Part shown: piece by piece, positions 1 through 8,077 of the stretch | Layout of the letters: every line of letters starts with the position of its first letter | Numbering within the stretch: the first letter of the stretch is position 1 | Assembly: GCA_900544575.1 (NCBI GenBank) | Contig: UQVO01000003.1 | Coordinates: forward strand, 90,715 to 154,714 | DNA from: an uncultured Eubacteriales bacterium | Lineage (GTDB): Bacteria > Bacillota > Clostridia > Christensenellales > CAG-917 | DNA: 64,000 nt | Direction of reading: 5' to 3' | Notes under the pieces: model-generated | The model's database searches: none | What the model was told of the DNA's origin: nothing | Seen by the model: only the letters and a program-made list of their open reading frames with translations | Program-made: the position numbers and the translations under genes

Positions 1-2
1 TC

Positions 3-593
3 GCCGCGTTTGACGAGTCGGCAAAAAAACTGGGGCTGGACACCGTCGACCTCTACCTCGTCCATTGGCCGATTGCGAAAGATTTCAAAGCCGAATACCC
101 CGCCCCCTTCCTTGCGACGTGGCGCGCCCTCGAAAAACTTTACGCAGAGGGGCATGTGCGCGCAATCGGGGTTTGTAACTGCCTGAAAAGTCATCTCAAC
201 GTGCTTTTCGGCGAATGCAAGGTTATGCCCGCCGTCAATCAGCTGGAATATCATTTCGGTTTCACGGACGCGGACCAGCTGGAAGCCGTCGCTTTTTCCG
301 AAGAGCACGGGCTCGTCGTCGAAGCGTGGGCGCCGCTCTGCCGCGGCAAAGCGTTCGGCAACCCCGCCCTCAGGAAAGTCGCGGAAGAACACGGCAAAAC
401 GGAAGCGCAGGTGCTGGTGCGTTTCTGCCTCGAACACGGCATTCTTCCCCTTCCGAAATCCGCGACCCCGTCGCGCATAAAGGAAAACGCGGACGTCTTT
501 TCCTTCGCCCTCGACGCCGACGACCTCGCCCTGCTCGACTCCGTTTCATCGATAGGCCGCCTCGGTCCTCACCCCGACGAAGCCAGACATTGA
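3..593 (+). CDS. Aldo/keto reductase, 5'-truncated by the window edge
   Basis: NAD(P)H-dependent reduction of aldehydes or ketones is the family role; the substrate cannot be told. The reading frame is open from the left edge, so the N-terminus with the catalytic Asp/Tyr lies outside. Visible are the LYLVHWP strand with the family His, the RAIGVCN segment, NQLEYH, the EAWAPL strand and the C-terminal cofactor-binding stretch LPKSATPSRIKENADVF. The visible part is about 196 residues of a usual 270-290. It ends in TGA just before a bidirectional terminator and faces the minus-strand cluster. Only the start is missing; nothing looks broken. Confidence 0.93.
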   Translation, partial: AAFDESAKKLGLDTVDLYLVHWPIAKDFKAEYPAPFLATWRALEKLYAEGHVRAIGVCNCLKSHLNVLFGECKVMPAVNQLEYHFGFTDADQLEAVAFSEEHGLVVEAWAPLCRGKAFGNPALRKVAEEHGKTEAQVLVRFCLEHGILPLPKSATPSRIKENADVFSFALDADDLALLDSVSSIGRLGPHPDEARH

Positions 594-651
594 CGCCCGC
601 ACGGCACTCCGCCCTGCCCGTATGCAAAAGCCCGCAGAACCGGGCATACAA

Positions 652-681
652 AAAGCCGTGCCTGCGCACGGCTTTGTTTTT
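652..681. terminator. Bidirectional intrinsic terminator
   Basis: A 10-bp perfect stem (652-661 with 666-675, loop CTGC) is followed by GTTTTT on the plus strand and has an A run before it, giving a T run on the minus strand. It sits between the convergent aldo/keto reductase and mreB-like genes and can stop both. Confidence 0.85.
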
Positions 682-684
682 CAT

Positions 685-722
685 TCGGACGTTCAACGCG
701 CAATCGGACGTTCAACGCGCAA
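685..722. repeat. Perfect 19-bp tandem duplication
   Basis: The 19-bp unit TCGGACGTTCAACGCGCAA occurs twice head to tail, at 685-703 and 704-722, in the short intergenic stretch just after the terminator. It looks like a small slippage duplication; no function is evident. Confidence 0.85.
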
Positions 723-731
723 ATGCGGCAG

Positions 732-1730
732 TCAGTCGAGTTTGACGCCGAGGAGGTCGCTGAGCAGCCTCTTGTCGTCCAGAAACTTCGCGCCGCCTAT
801 CGCCACGCTGTTCGGTCCGTCGTAAAGAGGGGTGAGCGGCAGCTCGAACGCCTGCTCCATATACTCTTTCAGCCCCGGAATGCGGCTGGACCCGCCCGTG
901 ACGAAAATGCCTTTGCGGAGGATTTCGGCGGAAAGTTCGGGCGGAGTCTGATTGAGCACGTTCATAACGACTTCGATGATGTCGTCGACGAGCGGAAGCA
1001 CCGCGTCGCGCATATCCGCCGCCGTAATCATCACGCTGCGGGGCGCGCCGTCCCTGCCGCCGCCCGACACGGCGTAACTGCCCTCGTCGTTGAGGTAGAA
1101 CGACAGCGCGGAAGTCTTTATCTTCTCCACCGTATAGTCGCCGAGTTTCACTCCGTAACGTGTGTACACCTCGTCAATTATCGCGGCGTTGAACGCGTCG
1201 CCCGCAATGTTGACCGCAACGCCGCAGGCAATGCCGCGGTTGGTGACGGACGCGACTTCCGTCTTGCCGCCGCCGATGTCGATGAAAAGCCCGCCTATGC
1301 TGCCCGTGTAAGCAAGCAGCGACAGAGGGGACTCCACCAGCGTGACTTCTTTCACGCCCGCTTTGAGGAAGCACTTCTCCACCGCTTTGCGGTCGCTGCC
1401 CGTCATAGCGCAGCTTATGCTGACTATCGCAACGACGCGGGGCGGAAACAGCCCGGACGGAAGTATTTTTTTGAGGAAATGTTTCAGCAGAAGCACGCAC
1501 ATCTCGTCGTCGACGATGAGCCCTTCGCGTATGGGGGCAATCACCCTCGCGCCGCCGAGAGAGGTGGACATAATGCTTTCCGCGCGGTAACCCGCCTCGC
1601 GGATGACGTATTTGTCGCCGGATTTTTCCGCAAGGGCAATCGCGGGTTCGCGCAGCACCAGCCCTATGCCTTTCTGATAAATGGTGACGAACTTGCTTCC
1701 GAGGTCAACGGATAATTCTATCTGAGCCAC
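732..1730 (-). CDS. Divergent MreB-family actin homologue
   Basis: Actin-like ATPase of the MreB group, 332 aa, expected to form membrane-associated filaments guiding wall synthesis. The phosphate-1 loop DLGS is near residue 9, phosphate-2 DIGGGKTEVA near 151, and the adenosine motif GIFVTGGSSRIPGL near 279, with VAIGGAKFL at the end. MreB normally has DLGT and DIGGGTTE, so the first Thr is Ser here and a Lys replaces a Thr in the second loop. The start is GTG behind AGAGGTG, inside the end of maf (26-bp overlap). mreC and mreD do not follow; the gene ends at a terminator. It is probably a paralogue rather than the main MreB; FtsA or DnaK are less likely on motif spacing. Confidence 0.8.
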   Translation of the reverse strand: MAQIELSVDLGSKFVTIYQKGIGLVLREPAIALAEKSGDKYVIREAGYRAESIMSTSLGGARVIAPIREGLIVDDEMCVLLLKHFLKKILPSGLFPPRVVAIVSISCAMTGSDRKAVEKCFLKAGVKEVTLVESPLSLLAYTGSIGGLFIDIGGGKTEVASVTNRGIACGVAVNIAGDAFNAAIIDEVYTRYGVKLGDYTVEKIKTSALSFYLNDEGSYAVSGGGRDGAPRSVMITAADMRDAVLPLVDDIIEVVMNVLNQTPPELSAEILRKGIFVTGGSSRIPGLKEYMEQAFELPLTPLYDGPNSVAIGGAKFLDDKRLLSDLLGVKLD

Positions 1731-2301
1731 TCTGCACCTCTTTGAGTACCTTCACGAGTTTTTCCATAGGCAGCCCTATGATATTGCTGAGACTGCCCTT
1801 GTAAGACCCGACGACGACGCCTTCCTGAACGGCATACGCGCCCGCCTTGTCGTATGGACGGTATTCGTCCACGTATCTTTCTATCTCTTCCTTCGCAAGC
1901 GAACGGAAGCGCACCGCGGAGCGCACCGAAAACGTGCGCACCCCTCCGTCGGCGACGACCGTAACACCCGTAAAGACGTAGTGTTCCTTTCCGTTCAGCT
2001 CGGAAAGCATTCTTATCGCATCCGCACGGTCGCGGGGTTTACCGTACAATTTGTCGAGATAAACCACCGTATCCGCGCCTATGACGACGTCGCCCCCGTT
2101 CAGCCGTTCCGCCACGGAAAGCGCTTTCAGCCGCGACAGCTCCCTGACCAGCGCACGCGGCGAAGACGCCGTCACACGGCTTTCGTCCACGTCGGAGGGC
2201 AGCACGGTGATGTCGTCCGCGACTTCCGAAAGCAACGCGAGTCTGCGCGGCGACGCCGAGGCGAGAACGACGGGTTTACAGAATTTCCAGGTTCTTGCCA
2301 T
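1705..2301 (-). CDS. maf: Maf-family nucleoside triphosphate pyrophosphatase
   Basis: Hydrolyses non-canonical or modified nucleoside triphosphates (dTTP/UTP/m5UTP class in characterised Maf proteins) to the monophosphate plus PPi. The protein is 198 aa, normal length. The signature LASASPRR near residue 13, the GADTVV motif near 95 and KAGAYAVQE near 152 are all present, so the active site looks intact. It overlaps ppx upstream by 26 bp and mreB downstream by 26 bp, so the three are translated from one message. A maf-mreB neighbourhood is common in Bacillota, which supports the call. Confidence 0.93.
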   Translation of the reverse strand: MARTWKFCKPVVLASASPRRLALLSEVADDITVLPSDVDESRVTASSPRALVRELSRLKALSVAERLNGGDVVIGADTVVYLDKLYGKPRDRADAIRMLSELNGKEHYVFTGVTVVADGGVRTFSVRSAVRFRSLAKEEIERYVDEYRPYDKAGAYAVQEGVVVGSYKGSLSNIIGLPMEKLVKVLKEVQSGSDRIIR

Positions 2302-3790
2302 ACGCGGCTTTGAACTCCTGCGCCGCGGAGAGTGCGTCCTTCACTTCCAGCGAGCAGTCCCCTTCCGTTTCCGTCTTGATGATGACGCTGTCGCCCAGCA
2401 CGTCGCAGGTTATGCCCGTGATGACGCCGCTCTGGCTGCGGTCGAAACTCTCCGCTATGCGGAGGATGACGCTGAGCTTACGCATTGCGTCCACGTCCTC
2501 GACGGTGAGCATATCCTTGTAGCGCATAAGGTCTTCTTTTACAATCTCGTTCTTCCTGTGTCCCGCCGCTACGAAAGCCGCCAGCACGAGGTCCTTGTGC
2601 GGCACGCCGTAAAGGTTGCTGTTGAGGATGATGTAGCAGGAATGCTGCTCGTGATGATAATACTTTATCCTCATCCCCGTGTCGTGCATTAATGCCGCGA
2701 TTTTGAGCACGCGGACATACATCCTCGGCATCTTGTGCAGGACTTTGAGCTGTTTGAAGAGCTGGATGCAGAGGTTGTAGACGTGCTCCGCGTGATTGAC
2801 GTTGACGTCATAGTATTTCATCTGCGTATGCAAAGAATGTCCGAGCACGTCGGTGAGCGGCCGTTCGTTGACACCGGGCACGGCATAACGGAACATCGCG
2901 CCCTCTCTCAGCCCGCACCCGCTGACGGTTATCTTCGGGAAGTCGAAGCGGGAAAGCACCGCTTTGATGACCGCGAGAGAACTGGGGAAGATGTCCGCCC
3001 TGCCGCTGGAAAGCCCTTTTATCTTCATCGTCGAGTCGAGGTCCAGCTTGCGGATGGTGGCGTAAAGCCCGTCGAACTCCGACATCGGGATTTCGTATCC
3101 GTGCGTCATATTGAAAGGATATTTCCTCACCATACGGCTTATCCTGCCGAGATTGCGGAATGCACCGCCGACGCCCACGAACGCCGTGTCGGGCTCTATG
3201 CTGTCCAGCCAGCTTATCTTGTCGAGCTGCTCTCCTATGAACGCCTCTATCTTGTCCGCGCGCGTTTCGGGCTCGGAGCTGTAACTCTTGAACAGGTCCG
3301 TAAGCGTGACCGTCCCGAAAGGCAGAGTTTCGTAATGGATGAGGTTCCTGCGGTTGTAGTAGATGAGATTGGTAGAACCGCCGCCCATCTCCATAATCAG
3401 CCCTTTGGGGATGTCCATCGAATTTATGACGCCCTGATAGATGAGCAGAGCCTGCTCCTCCACGGTGAGCACTTTAATCTTTATCCCGCACGTCATCGCG
3501 ACTTCGTCGAGAAAACTCTTCTGGTTTTTCGCACGGCGCACCGCGGCGGTGGCGTAGGCGAATATCTTGTCGACGTGGTTTGCGTCGCAAAGTCTTCTGA
3601 ACATAGTCAGCGTCTTGATTGTCTGCGCTATGCGCTGGGGTTTGATTATGCCGTCCCAGTCCATATCCTGCCCCAGCCGCACGGTTTCTTTCAGCTCGTC
3701 GAACACGACGAAATAGCCGCCTTCCAGAATGTTGACGAGGACGAGTCTTGCGGAGTTTGACCCGAGGTCGATGACAGCGATTTTTTCCAT
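2276..3790 (-). CDS. Ppx/GppA-family phosphatase with C-terminal HD domain
   Basis: Exopolyphosphatase / guanosine pentaphosphate phosphohydrolase family, 504 aa. The N-terminal half is an actin-like (ASKHA) fold: AVIDLGSNSARL at residue 5, AYATAAVRRAKN near 78, and the second phosphate loop EMGGGSTNL near 134. The C-terminal half (about 320-500) resembles an HD domain, with LMHDTGMRI near 369. A good Shine-Dalgarno (AAAGGAG) precedes ATG 3790. It lies 76 bp after rnfB; that gap holds two hairpins without a T run, so read-through from the rnf operon is possible. Whether polyphosphate or (p)ppGpp is the substrate cannot be decided from sequence. Confidence 0.9.
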   Translation of the reverse strand: MEKIAVIDLGSNSARLVLVNILEGGYFVVFDELKETVRLGQDMDWDGIIKPQRIAQTIKTLTMFRRLCDANHVDKIFAYATAAVRRAKNQKSFLDEVAMTCGIKIKVLTVEEQALLIYQGVINSMDIPKGLIMEMGGGSTNLIYYNRRNLIHYETLPFGTVTLTDLFKSYSSEPETRADKIEAFIGEQLDKISWLDSIEPDTAFVGVGGAFRNLGRISRMVRKYPFNMTHGYEIPMSEFDGLYATIRKLDLDSTMKIKGLSSGRADIFPSSLAVIKAVLSRFDFPKITVSGCGLREGAMFRYAVPGVNERPLTDVLGHSLHTQMKYYDVNVNHAEHVYNLCIQLFKQLKVLHKMPRMYVRVLKIAALMHDTGMRIKYYHHEQHSCYIILNSNLYGVPHKDLVLAAFVAAGHRKNEIVKEDLMRYKDMLTVEDVDAMRKLSVILRIAESFDRSQSGVITGITCDVLGDSVIIKTETEGDCSLEVKDALSAAQEFKAAYGKNLEIL

Positions 3791-3866
3791 ATGGTCTCCT
3801 TTCGGCGCAAAGCGCCGTTTCGCCGCTCTGTCCCGCCGCCTGCGGGACCGGGCTGATATTGTCTTT

Positions 3867-4691
3867 TCAGTCGCAGTGTTTTATGCACTTGGCGGGGCAC
3901 TTGGACGCACACAGTCCGCACCCCGTACATTTCGAGTAGTCTATGACGGGCAGATTGTCCGTCATCGTTATGGCGTGCGCGGGACACAGCTTTGCGCACA
4001 GCCCGCACCCCAGGCACCCGTTGGCGCACATTGCCTTCACTTCCTTGCCGCCGCGCAGGCAGTTGGAACAGGCAATGTAAACTTTCGCATCCGCGGGCAC
4101 GCGTTTTATCAGTTTCTTGGGACACGCGGCGACGCATTTGCCGCACACGATGCACTTCTCGCGGTCCACTTCCGCATAGCCTCCGTCGCGGACGTCTATG
4201 GCGTGTTCGGGACACGCGTCCGTGCACGACCCCATTCCGAGGCATCCCCACGGGCACACCTTTCTGCCGCCGCCCAGAAGTTCCATACTGCGGCAGTTGC
4301 CGTAGCCCATATACTCGTACTTGTCCTTCGCGGCGTTTCCGCCGTTGCAGGCGACGACAATCTTCGTCTCCGCCGCGTCCACGGACACGCCGAGGATTTC
4401 GCCTATAATCTTCTTCTCGGACGCCGCCGTGGCGGAACAGGAGTTCACGTCCGCTTTGCCTTCCGCGAGCGCCTTGGCGAAAGCGTCGCAGCCGGCATAC
4501 CCGCACGCGCCGCAGTTCGCTCCCGAAAGGTGCGAGCGTATCTCTTTCTCCTTTTCGTTCTCCTTGACGGCAAATTTCTTGCCCAGCACCGCAAGCAGAA
4601 TGCCGAACACCGCCGCAAGCGCGAGTAGCACCAGCGCGGACCAGAGTATGGTCATCGGGTCGACGGCGGAAAGAACAGAAAGCAACGTCAT
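3867..4691 (-). CDS. rnfB: Rnf complex subunit B, multi-cluster ferredoxin
   Basis: Iron-sulfur subunit of the Rnf ferredoxin:NAD+ oxidoreductase and likely entry point for electrons from reduced ferredoxin. Residues 10-38 form one membrane helix. A CGACGYAGC-type four-iron motif follows at about residue 60. After it come several 4Fe-4S motifs: CLGMGSCTDACP, CIVCGKCVAACP, CLGCGLCAKLCP and CTGCGLCASKCP, plus a C-S-N-C segment. The 274-residue length and high cluster number fit clostridial RnfB rather than the shorter proteobacterial form. It is the last rnf gene, 12 bp after rnfA. Confidence 0.96.
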   Translation of the reverse strand: MTLLSVLSAVDPMTILWSALVLLALAAVFGILLAVLGKKFAVKENEKEKEIRSHLSGANCGACGYAGCDAFAKALAEGKADVNSCSATAASEKKIIGEILGVSVDAAETKIVVACNGGNAAKDKYEYMGYGNCRSMELLGGGRKVCPWGCLGMGSCTDACPEHAIDVRDGGYAEVDREKCIVCGKCVAACPKKLIKRVPADAKVYIACSNCLRGGKEVKAMCANGCLGCGLCAKLCPAHAITMTDNLPVIDYSKCTGCGLCASKCPAKCIKHCD

Positions 4692-4703
4692 CTTCTCACC
4701 TCC

Positions 4704-5291
4704 TCACGATATCATTCCCGAAAACGCCGTGAACGCAAGGCTCATTATGGAAGCCGCGACGAGCGTGATGGGGAACCCTCTGAACGGTTTGGGCACGGAC
4801 GAGATGTCCATACGTTCGCGAATGCCCGCAAGCAGCAGAATCGCAATCGTGAACCCTACGCCGCTGAACACGCCGTTCAGGAAGGAGAGAAGCAGGCTTT
4901 CCGCGCCCGCAATGCCGTAGGACTGAATGTTGAGTATCGCCACGCCGAGCACGGCGCAGTTGGTTGTGATGAGGGGCAGATATACGCCCAGCGCGCTGTA
5001 CAGCGACGGCATAAACTTTTTGAGCACCATTTCCACCAGCTGTACGAGCGCCGCGATGACGAGAATGAACGCAATCGTCTGCAAATAGTCTATCCCCGCC
5101 GCCACAAGCAGTTTCTGCACCAGCCACGTGAACACGGACGCAATGCCCATAACGAAGATGACCGCAAGCCCCATCCCGAGCGCGGTGTCCGTCTTCTTGG
5201 ACACGCCGAGGAATGGGCAGCAGCCAAGGAATTGGCACAGCACGAAGTTGTTGACGAACATTGCCCCGATAATCAGCAGGAAGTAAGTCAT
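4704..5291 (-). CDS. rnfA: Rnf complex subunit A, membrane protein
   Basis: Integral membrane subunit of the Rnf complex, 195 aa, homologous to RnfE in inverted topology. Six hydrophobic helices are visible. The conserved NNFVLCQFLGCCPFLGVSKK near the N-terminus carries a Cys in the first helix. A second Cys in TTNCAVLGVA near residue 109 fits the membrane 2Fe-2S site shared with RnfE and seen in Rnf/Nqr structures. The start codon overlaps the rnfE stop as ATGA, so it is translationally coupled. Length and sequence are typical. Confidence 0.96.
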   Translation of the reverse strand: MTYFLLIIGAMFVNNFVLCQFLGCCPFLGVSKKTDTALGMGLAVIFVMGIASVFTWLVQKLLVAAGIDYLQTIAFILVIAALVQLVEMVLKKFMPSLYSALGVYLPLITTNCAVLGVAILNIQSYGIAGAESLLLSFLNGVFSGVGFTIAILLLAGIRERMDISSVPKPFRGFPITLVAASIMSLAFTAFSGMIS

Positions 5292-6148
5292 CTCTCTCCC
5301 TCCTCCGCACGGGACACCGCCGTTTCGCTCAAAACGGGGGTTTCTGCCGCCGTTTCGACACGTTCAACGCTCTGCGCCGCATTTTCCGCGCTCTCCGCTT
5401 CCGCTTTCGCGGTTTCCGCTTCCACGTGCGCCTGCACGCGTTCGTCTATGATTCTGCCTTCCTCTTCGTGCTTTTCCTCCCTCTTTTTCGCGGCCCTGTC
5501 CGACAGCGCGTTTATCGCCGCCATCAGCAGACCGAGAGTGAGGAAGCCGCCCGCGGGCATCACGAAGACCGCCAGCGAATAGTCGGACAAATCGCCGAAA
5601 TGCACGCCGAATTCCGCGTCGCCGAAGGACCCGACGAAGAACGTGCCCGACCCGAGGAATTCGCGTATCACGCCGATGAGCACCAGCGCGAGGGTGAAGC
5701 CCAGCCCCATACCGAGTCCGTCGAGCACGGAGTCGCCCACCTTGTTTGTGCTTGCGAACGCTTCCGCGCGCGCAAGTATGATACAGTTGACGACAATCAG
5801 CGGCAGATATATCCCCAGCGCGTCATACAGCGCGGGCACAAACTTTCTGAGCAGCATTTCCACCAGCGTCACGAACGTCGCTATGATGAGCACATAAGCG
5901 GGAATGCGCACTTTGTCCGGGATGACTTTACGCAGCAACGACACCAGCGCGTTTGAACACACCAGCACTATCGTTGCGGCAAGCCCCATACCCAGCCCAT
6001 TGAACGCGCTGGTGGAGATGGCGAGCGTCGGACACATTCCGAGCACAAGGCGGAACACGGGGTTGGAGGCAAAGATGCCGTTCGCGACTATCTTGCTCTT
6101 TCCCCTGAAATCGAACCTGAGTTCCCGCGTCATGGAAGCCTTTTTCAT
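5288..6148 (-). CDS. rnfE: Rnf complex subunit E with long acidic C-terminal tail
   Basis: Integral membrane subunit pairing with RnfA around the central membrane iron-sulfur site. Residues 1-215 match the family: GIFASNPVFRLVLGMCPTLA near the start and VVNCIILARAEAF near 128 supply the two conserved Cys regions. RnfE is usually about 195-230 aa; this one is 286. The extra roughly 70 residues are hydrophilic, rich in Glu, Ala, Val and Arg (for example AEAESAENAAQ), and likely a cytoplasmic, partly coiled-coil tail. It overlaps rnfG and rnfA by 4 bp each (ATGA). Confidence 0.94.
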   Translation of the reverse strand: MKKASMTRELRFDFRGKSKIVANGIFASNPVFRLVLGMCPTLAISTSAFNGLGMGLAATIVLVCSNALVSLLRKVIPDKVRIPAYVLIIATFVTLVEMLLRKFVPALYDALGIYLPLIVVNCIILARAEAFASTNKVGDSVLDGLGMGLGFTLALVLIGVIREFLGSGTFFVGSFGDAEFGVHFGDLSDYSLAVFVMPAGGFLTLGLLMAAINALSDRAAKKREEKHEEEGRIIDERVQAHVEAETAKAEAESAENAAQSVERVETAAETPVLSETAVSRAEEGER

Positions 6149-6984
6149 ACCGCCGCCTCCTCATACGCGTTGAACGCCGCGACCGCCGCGTTCACGGCAT
6201 TGTTGATGCCGCGCGAAGTGAGCGTCGCCTGCGATACGGCGTCGATGTCGCCGTCGTCCGTGACCGACCCTTCGCCCTTGACGAGGTCGAACTGTCCCAC
6301 GTCCTTTGCATTTTTGCCGACATATTTCCCGCGGTTGGCGGAAATGACCCTGTCGAAATATCCCGCCGTCTCGGACTGCGAATATTCCTCCACTTCCTTT
6401 ATCGTGCCGTCTGCGGCTATGTGCACGAGCAGTTCGAGAGTGCCGTCTTTCGCGCCGCTCCCGACCGCGTGATAAACGTAAATCAGCGTCCCGTCTTCCG
6501 CAGTCACCGCATAACAGCCGTCCACATAACTGCTGCCGCCGCCGACCACTCTTTCGGGCACGCTCGTCACGTCGTCCGCCGCCACGCCGTAATACTTGGC
6601 AATCTGCTCCATTATCGCCGCCTCCGGGTCGACGTAAGTCACCCAGTTCATCACTCCGAGCAGCACGCCCGCAATCAGCGCGATGGCGGCGAGCACGACG
6701 ACGCACATCACGACATCCTTCGTCAAGAACTTTGTTCTTTTACTATTACTGCCGTCCCCTGCACCGAAAGACATCTGCCGACCATTACTGCCGTCCTCTG
6801 CACCGGAAGACGTCTGCCGCTCATTGCCGTCGTTCTCTGCATTAGAAAACGCGTGTCGTTCATTGCCGCCGTTCCACGCGTCGAAAGACGCCTGCCGCTC
6901 CACGTTTGCGGCAGCGACTGCCGTCATATCCTTTTCTTCCGCGCCCGAAGCGGCGTTCAAAATCGCATCCGTCCGTTCAGCCAA
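6145..6984 (-). CDS. rnfG: Rnf complex subunit G, covalent-FMN protein with N-terminal 13-aa repeats
   Basis: FMN-carrying subunit that passes electrons across the membrane face of Rnf. From TTG 6984 the protein has 279 aa; TTG is chosen because AAGGAGG lies 8 nt upstream (6993-6999), whereas the GTG at 6993 overlaps that ribosome site. Residues 29-80 are four tandem 13-residue repeats (consensus ERQxSFxAxDGSN). A membrane helix follows at about 90-112, then the FMN-binding domain. The flavinylation site reads DAVSQATLTS, where the family usually has SGAT, so Gly is replaced by Gln. The repeats lie on the cytoplasmic side and are not part of the family core. Confidence 0.93.
   Translation of the reverse strand: MAERTDAILNAASGAEEKDMTAVAAANVERQASFDAWNGGNERHAFSNAENDGNERQTSSGAEDGSNGRQMSFGAGDGSNSKRTKFLTKDVVMCVVVLAAIALIAGVLLGVMNWVTYVDPEAAIMEQIAKYYGVAADDVTSVPERVVGGGSSYVDGCYAVTAEDGTLIYVYHAVGSGAKDGTLELLVHIAADGTIKEVEEYSQSETAGYFDRVISANRGKYVGKNAKDVGQFDLVKGEGSVTDDGDIDAVSQATLTSRGINNAVNAAVAAFNAYEEAAV
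6745..6900 (-). repeat. Four tandem 39-bp coding repeats inside rnfG
   Basis: Units at 6745-6783, 6784-6822, 6823-6861 and 6862-6900, each 39 bp, encode 13 residues in frame. The two units nearest the core differ at only a few bases; the two N-terminal ones have drifted more. The encoded repeat is rich in Asn, Gly, Ser and charged residues and lies before the membrane helix. Confidence 0.9.
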
Positions 6985-8077
6985 CGCTCTCACCTCCTTC
7001 CGAGGCGACAGCGCCTTTTTTCGAGAATTTCGCTTTGAGAGCGTCCGCTCTTTCCTTTATCCCTTTCACGGGAGTGCCGAAAGGTTTTCTCTTTATTTTC
7101 TCCAAAAGCGGAGTGACTATGTTCATCAGCAGTATCGCAAACGACACGCCCTCGTTCATCGTGCCGAATTTCCTTATTATCACGGTCAGAAGCCCCAGTC
7201 CTATGCCGTACACCGCGACCGCAACGGGGGTCTTGGGCGACGTGGCGTAGTCCGTAGCCATAAAGAACGCTCCGAACATCAGACCGCCGCCGAGCAGATA
7301 GGTCCAGACGTACTCGCCCACATATCCGCTGTCCGCGAAGAATATCGCCGTGAACACCGCCGTTGACGCGATGTAAATCACGGGTATCTTGACGTCTATC
7401 ACGCGGCGGACGGCAAGATACGCCCCGCCGATAAGCACCGCCAGCGCGCTGACTTCGCCCGCGCTGCCGCCTATCCTTCCGAGGAACATATCCAGCGCGC
7501 TCAGCCCTTCCGCGGGGTTGGTGCCCGCCGCAACCGCGTCCTTGACCGTCTGCAACGGCGTGGAAGTGGTTATCGCGTCGGGGAGATTTATGCTCACGCC
7601 CTGCGTAAAGAACGAGAACAGCTTGCTTCCGTCCGAAAGGTCTATGGGCGCGACGAACTGCGTCATCACTCCCGTCCACGCGAGCATAAGGAAAATGCGC
7701 GCGGTGATGGCGGGATTGGCGAAGTTCTTGCCTATTCCGCCGAAGAGCATTTTCACGATGATTATCGCGAATGCCGCGCCAACCATCGGGACGTAAAAGG
7801 GCACGACGGGAGGCAGATTGAGCGCAAGGATTATGCCCGTCACGACGGCGGACAAGTCGCCCGCGGTCTGCTGCCTTTTTGTGACGACGTTGAACACCCA
7901 TTCGCAGAACATCGCCGTACCGACGCTTAACACCGTCAGAAACAGCGGATAAAACCCGTAAAGCAGCACCATCGCGATGAGCGCGGGGCACAGCGCAATG
8001 ATGACGTCCGCCATTATGCGTCGGGTCGTGGACGGGGACGTTATGTGGGGAGAGGAAGACACAACGAGATTTTTCAT
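6977..8077 (-). CDS. rnfD: Rnf complex subunit D, FMN-binding membrane protein
   Basis: Membrane subunit carrying a covalent FMN, 366 aa from ATG 8077, with about eight to ten hydrophobic helices. The N-terminal VSSSPHITSPSTTRRIMADV is typical for RnfD/NqrB. The expected flavin attachment Thr region is SPKTPVAVAVYG near residue 275. The start is set by homology and by the ATGA overlap with rnfC; an open frame continues upstream but is only the rnfC frame read out of register. The C-terminus overlaps rnfG by 8 bp. Confidence 0.95.
   Translation of the reverse strand: MKNLVVSSSPHITSPSTTRRIMADVIIALCPALIAMVLLYGFYPLFLTVLSVGTAMFCEWVFNVVTKRQQTAGDLSAVVTGIILALNLPPVVPFYVPMVGAAFAIIIVKMLFGGIGKNFANPAITARIFLMLAWTGVMTQFVAPIDLSDGSKLFSFFTQGVSINLPDAITTSTPLQTVKDAVAAGTNPAEGLSALDMFLGRIGGSAGEVSALAVLIGGAYLAVRRVIDVKIPVIYIASTAVFTAIFFADSGYVGEYVWTYLLGGGLMFGAFFMATDYATSPKTPVAVAVYGIGLGLLTVIIRKFGTMNEGVSFAILLMNIVTPLLEKIKRKPFGTPVKGIKERADALKAKFSKKGAVASEGGESVG

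Noticed and set aside
3791..3866. Terminator between rnfB and ppx
   Set aside because: Two hairpins are present (GTCCCGC/GCGGGAC and GGCGC/GCGCC) but neither has a T run, so read-through is possible.
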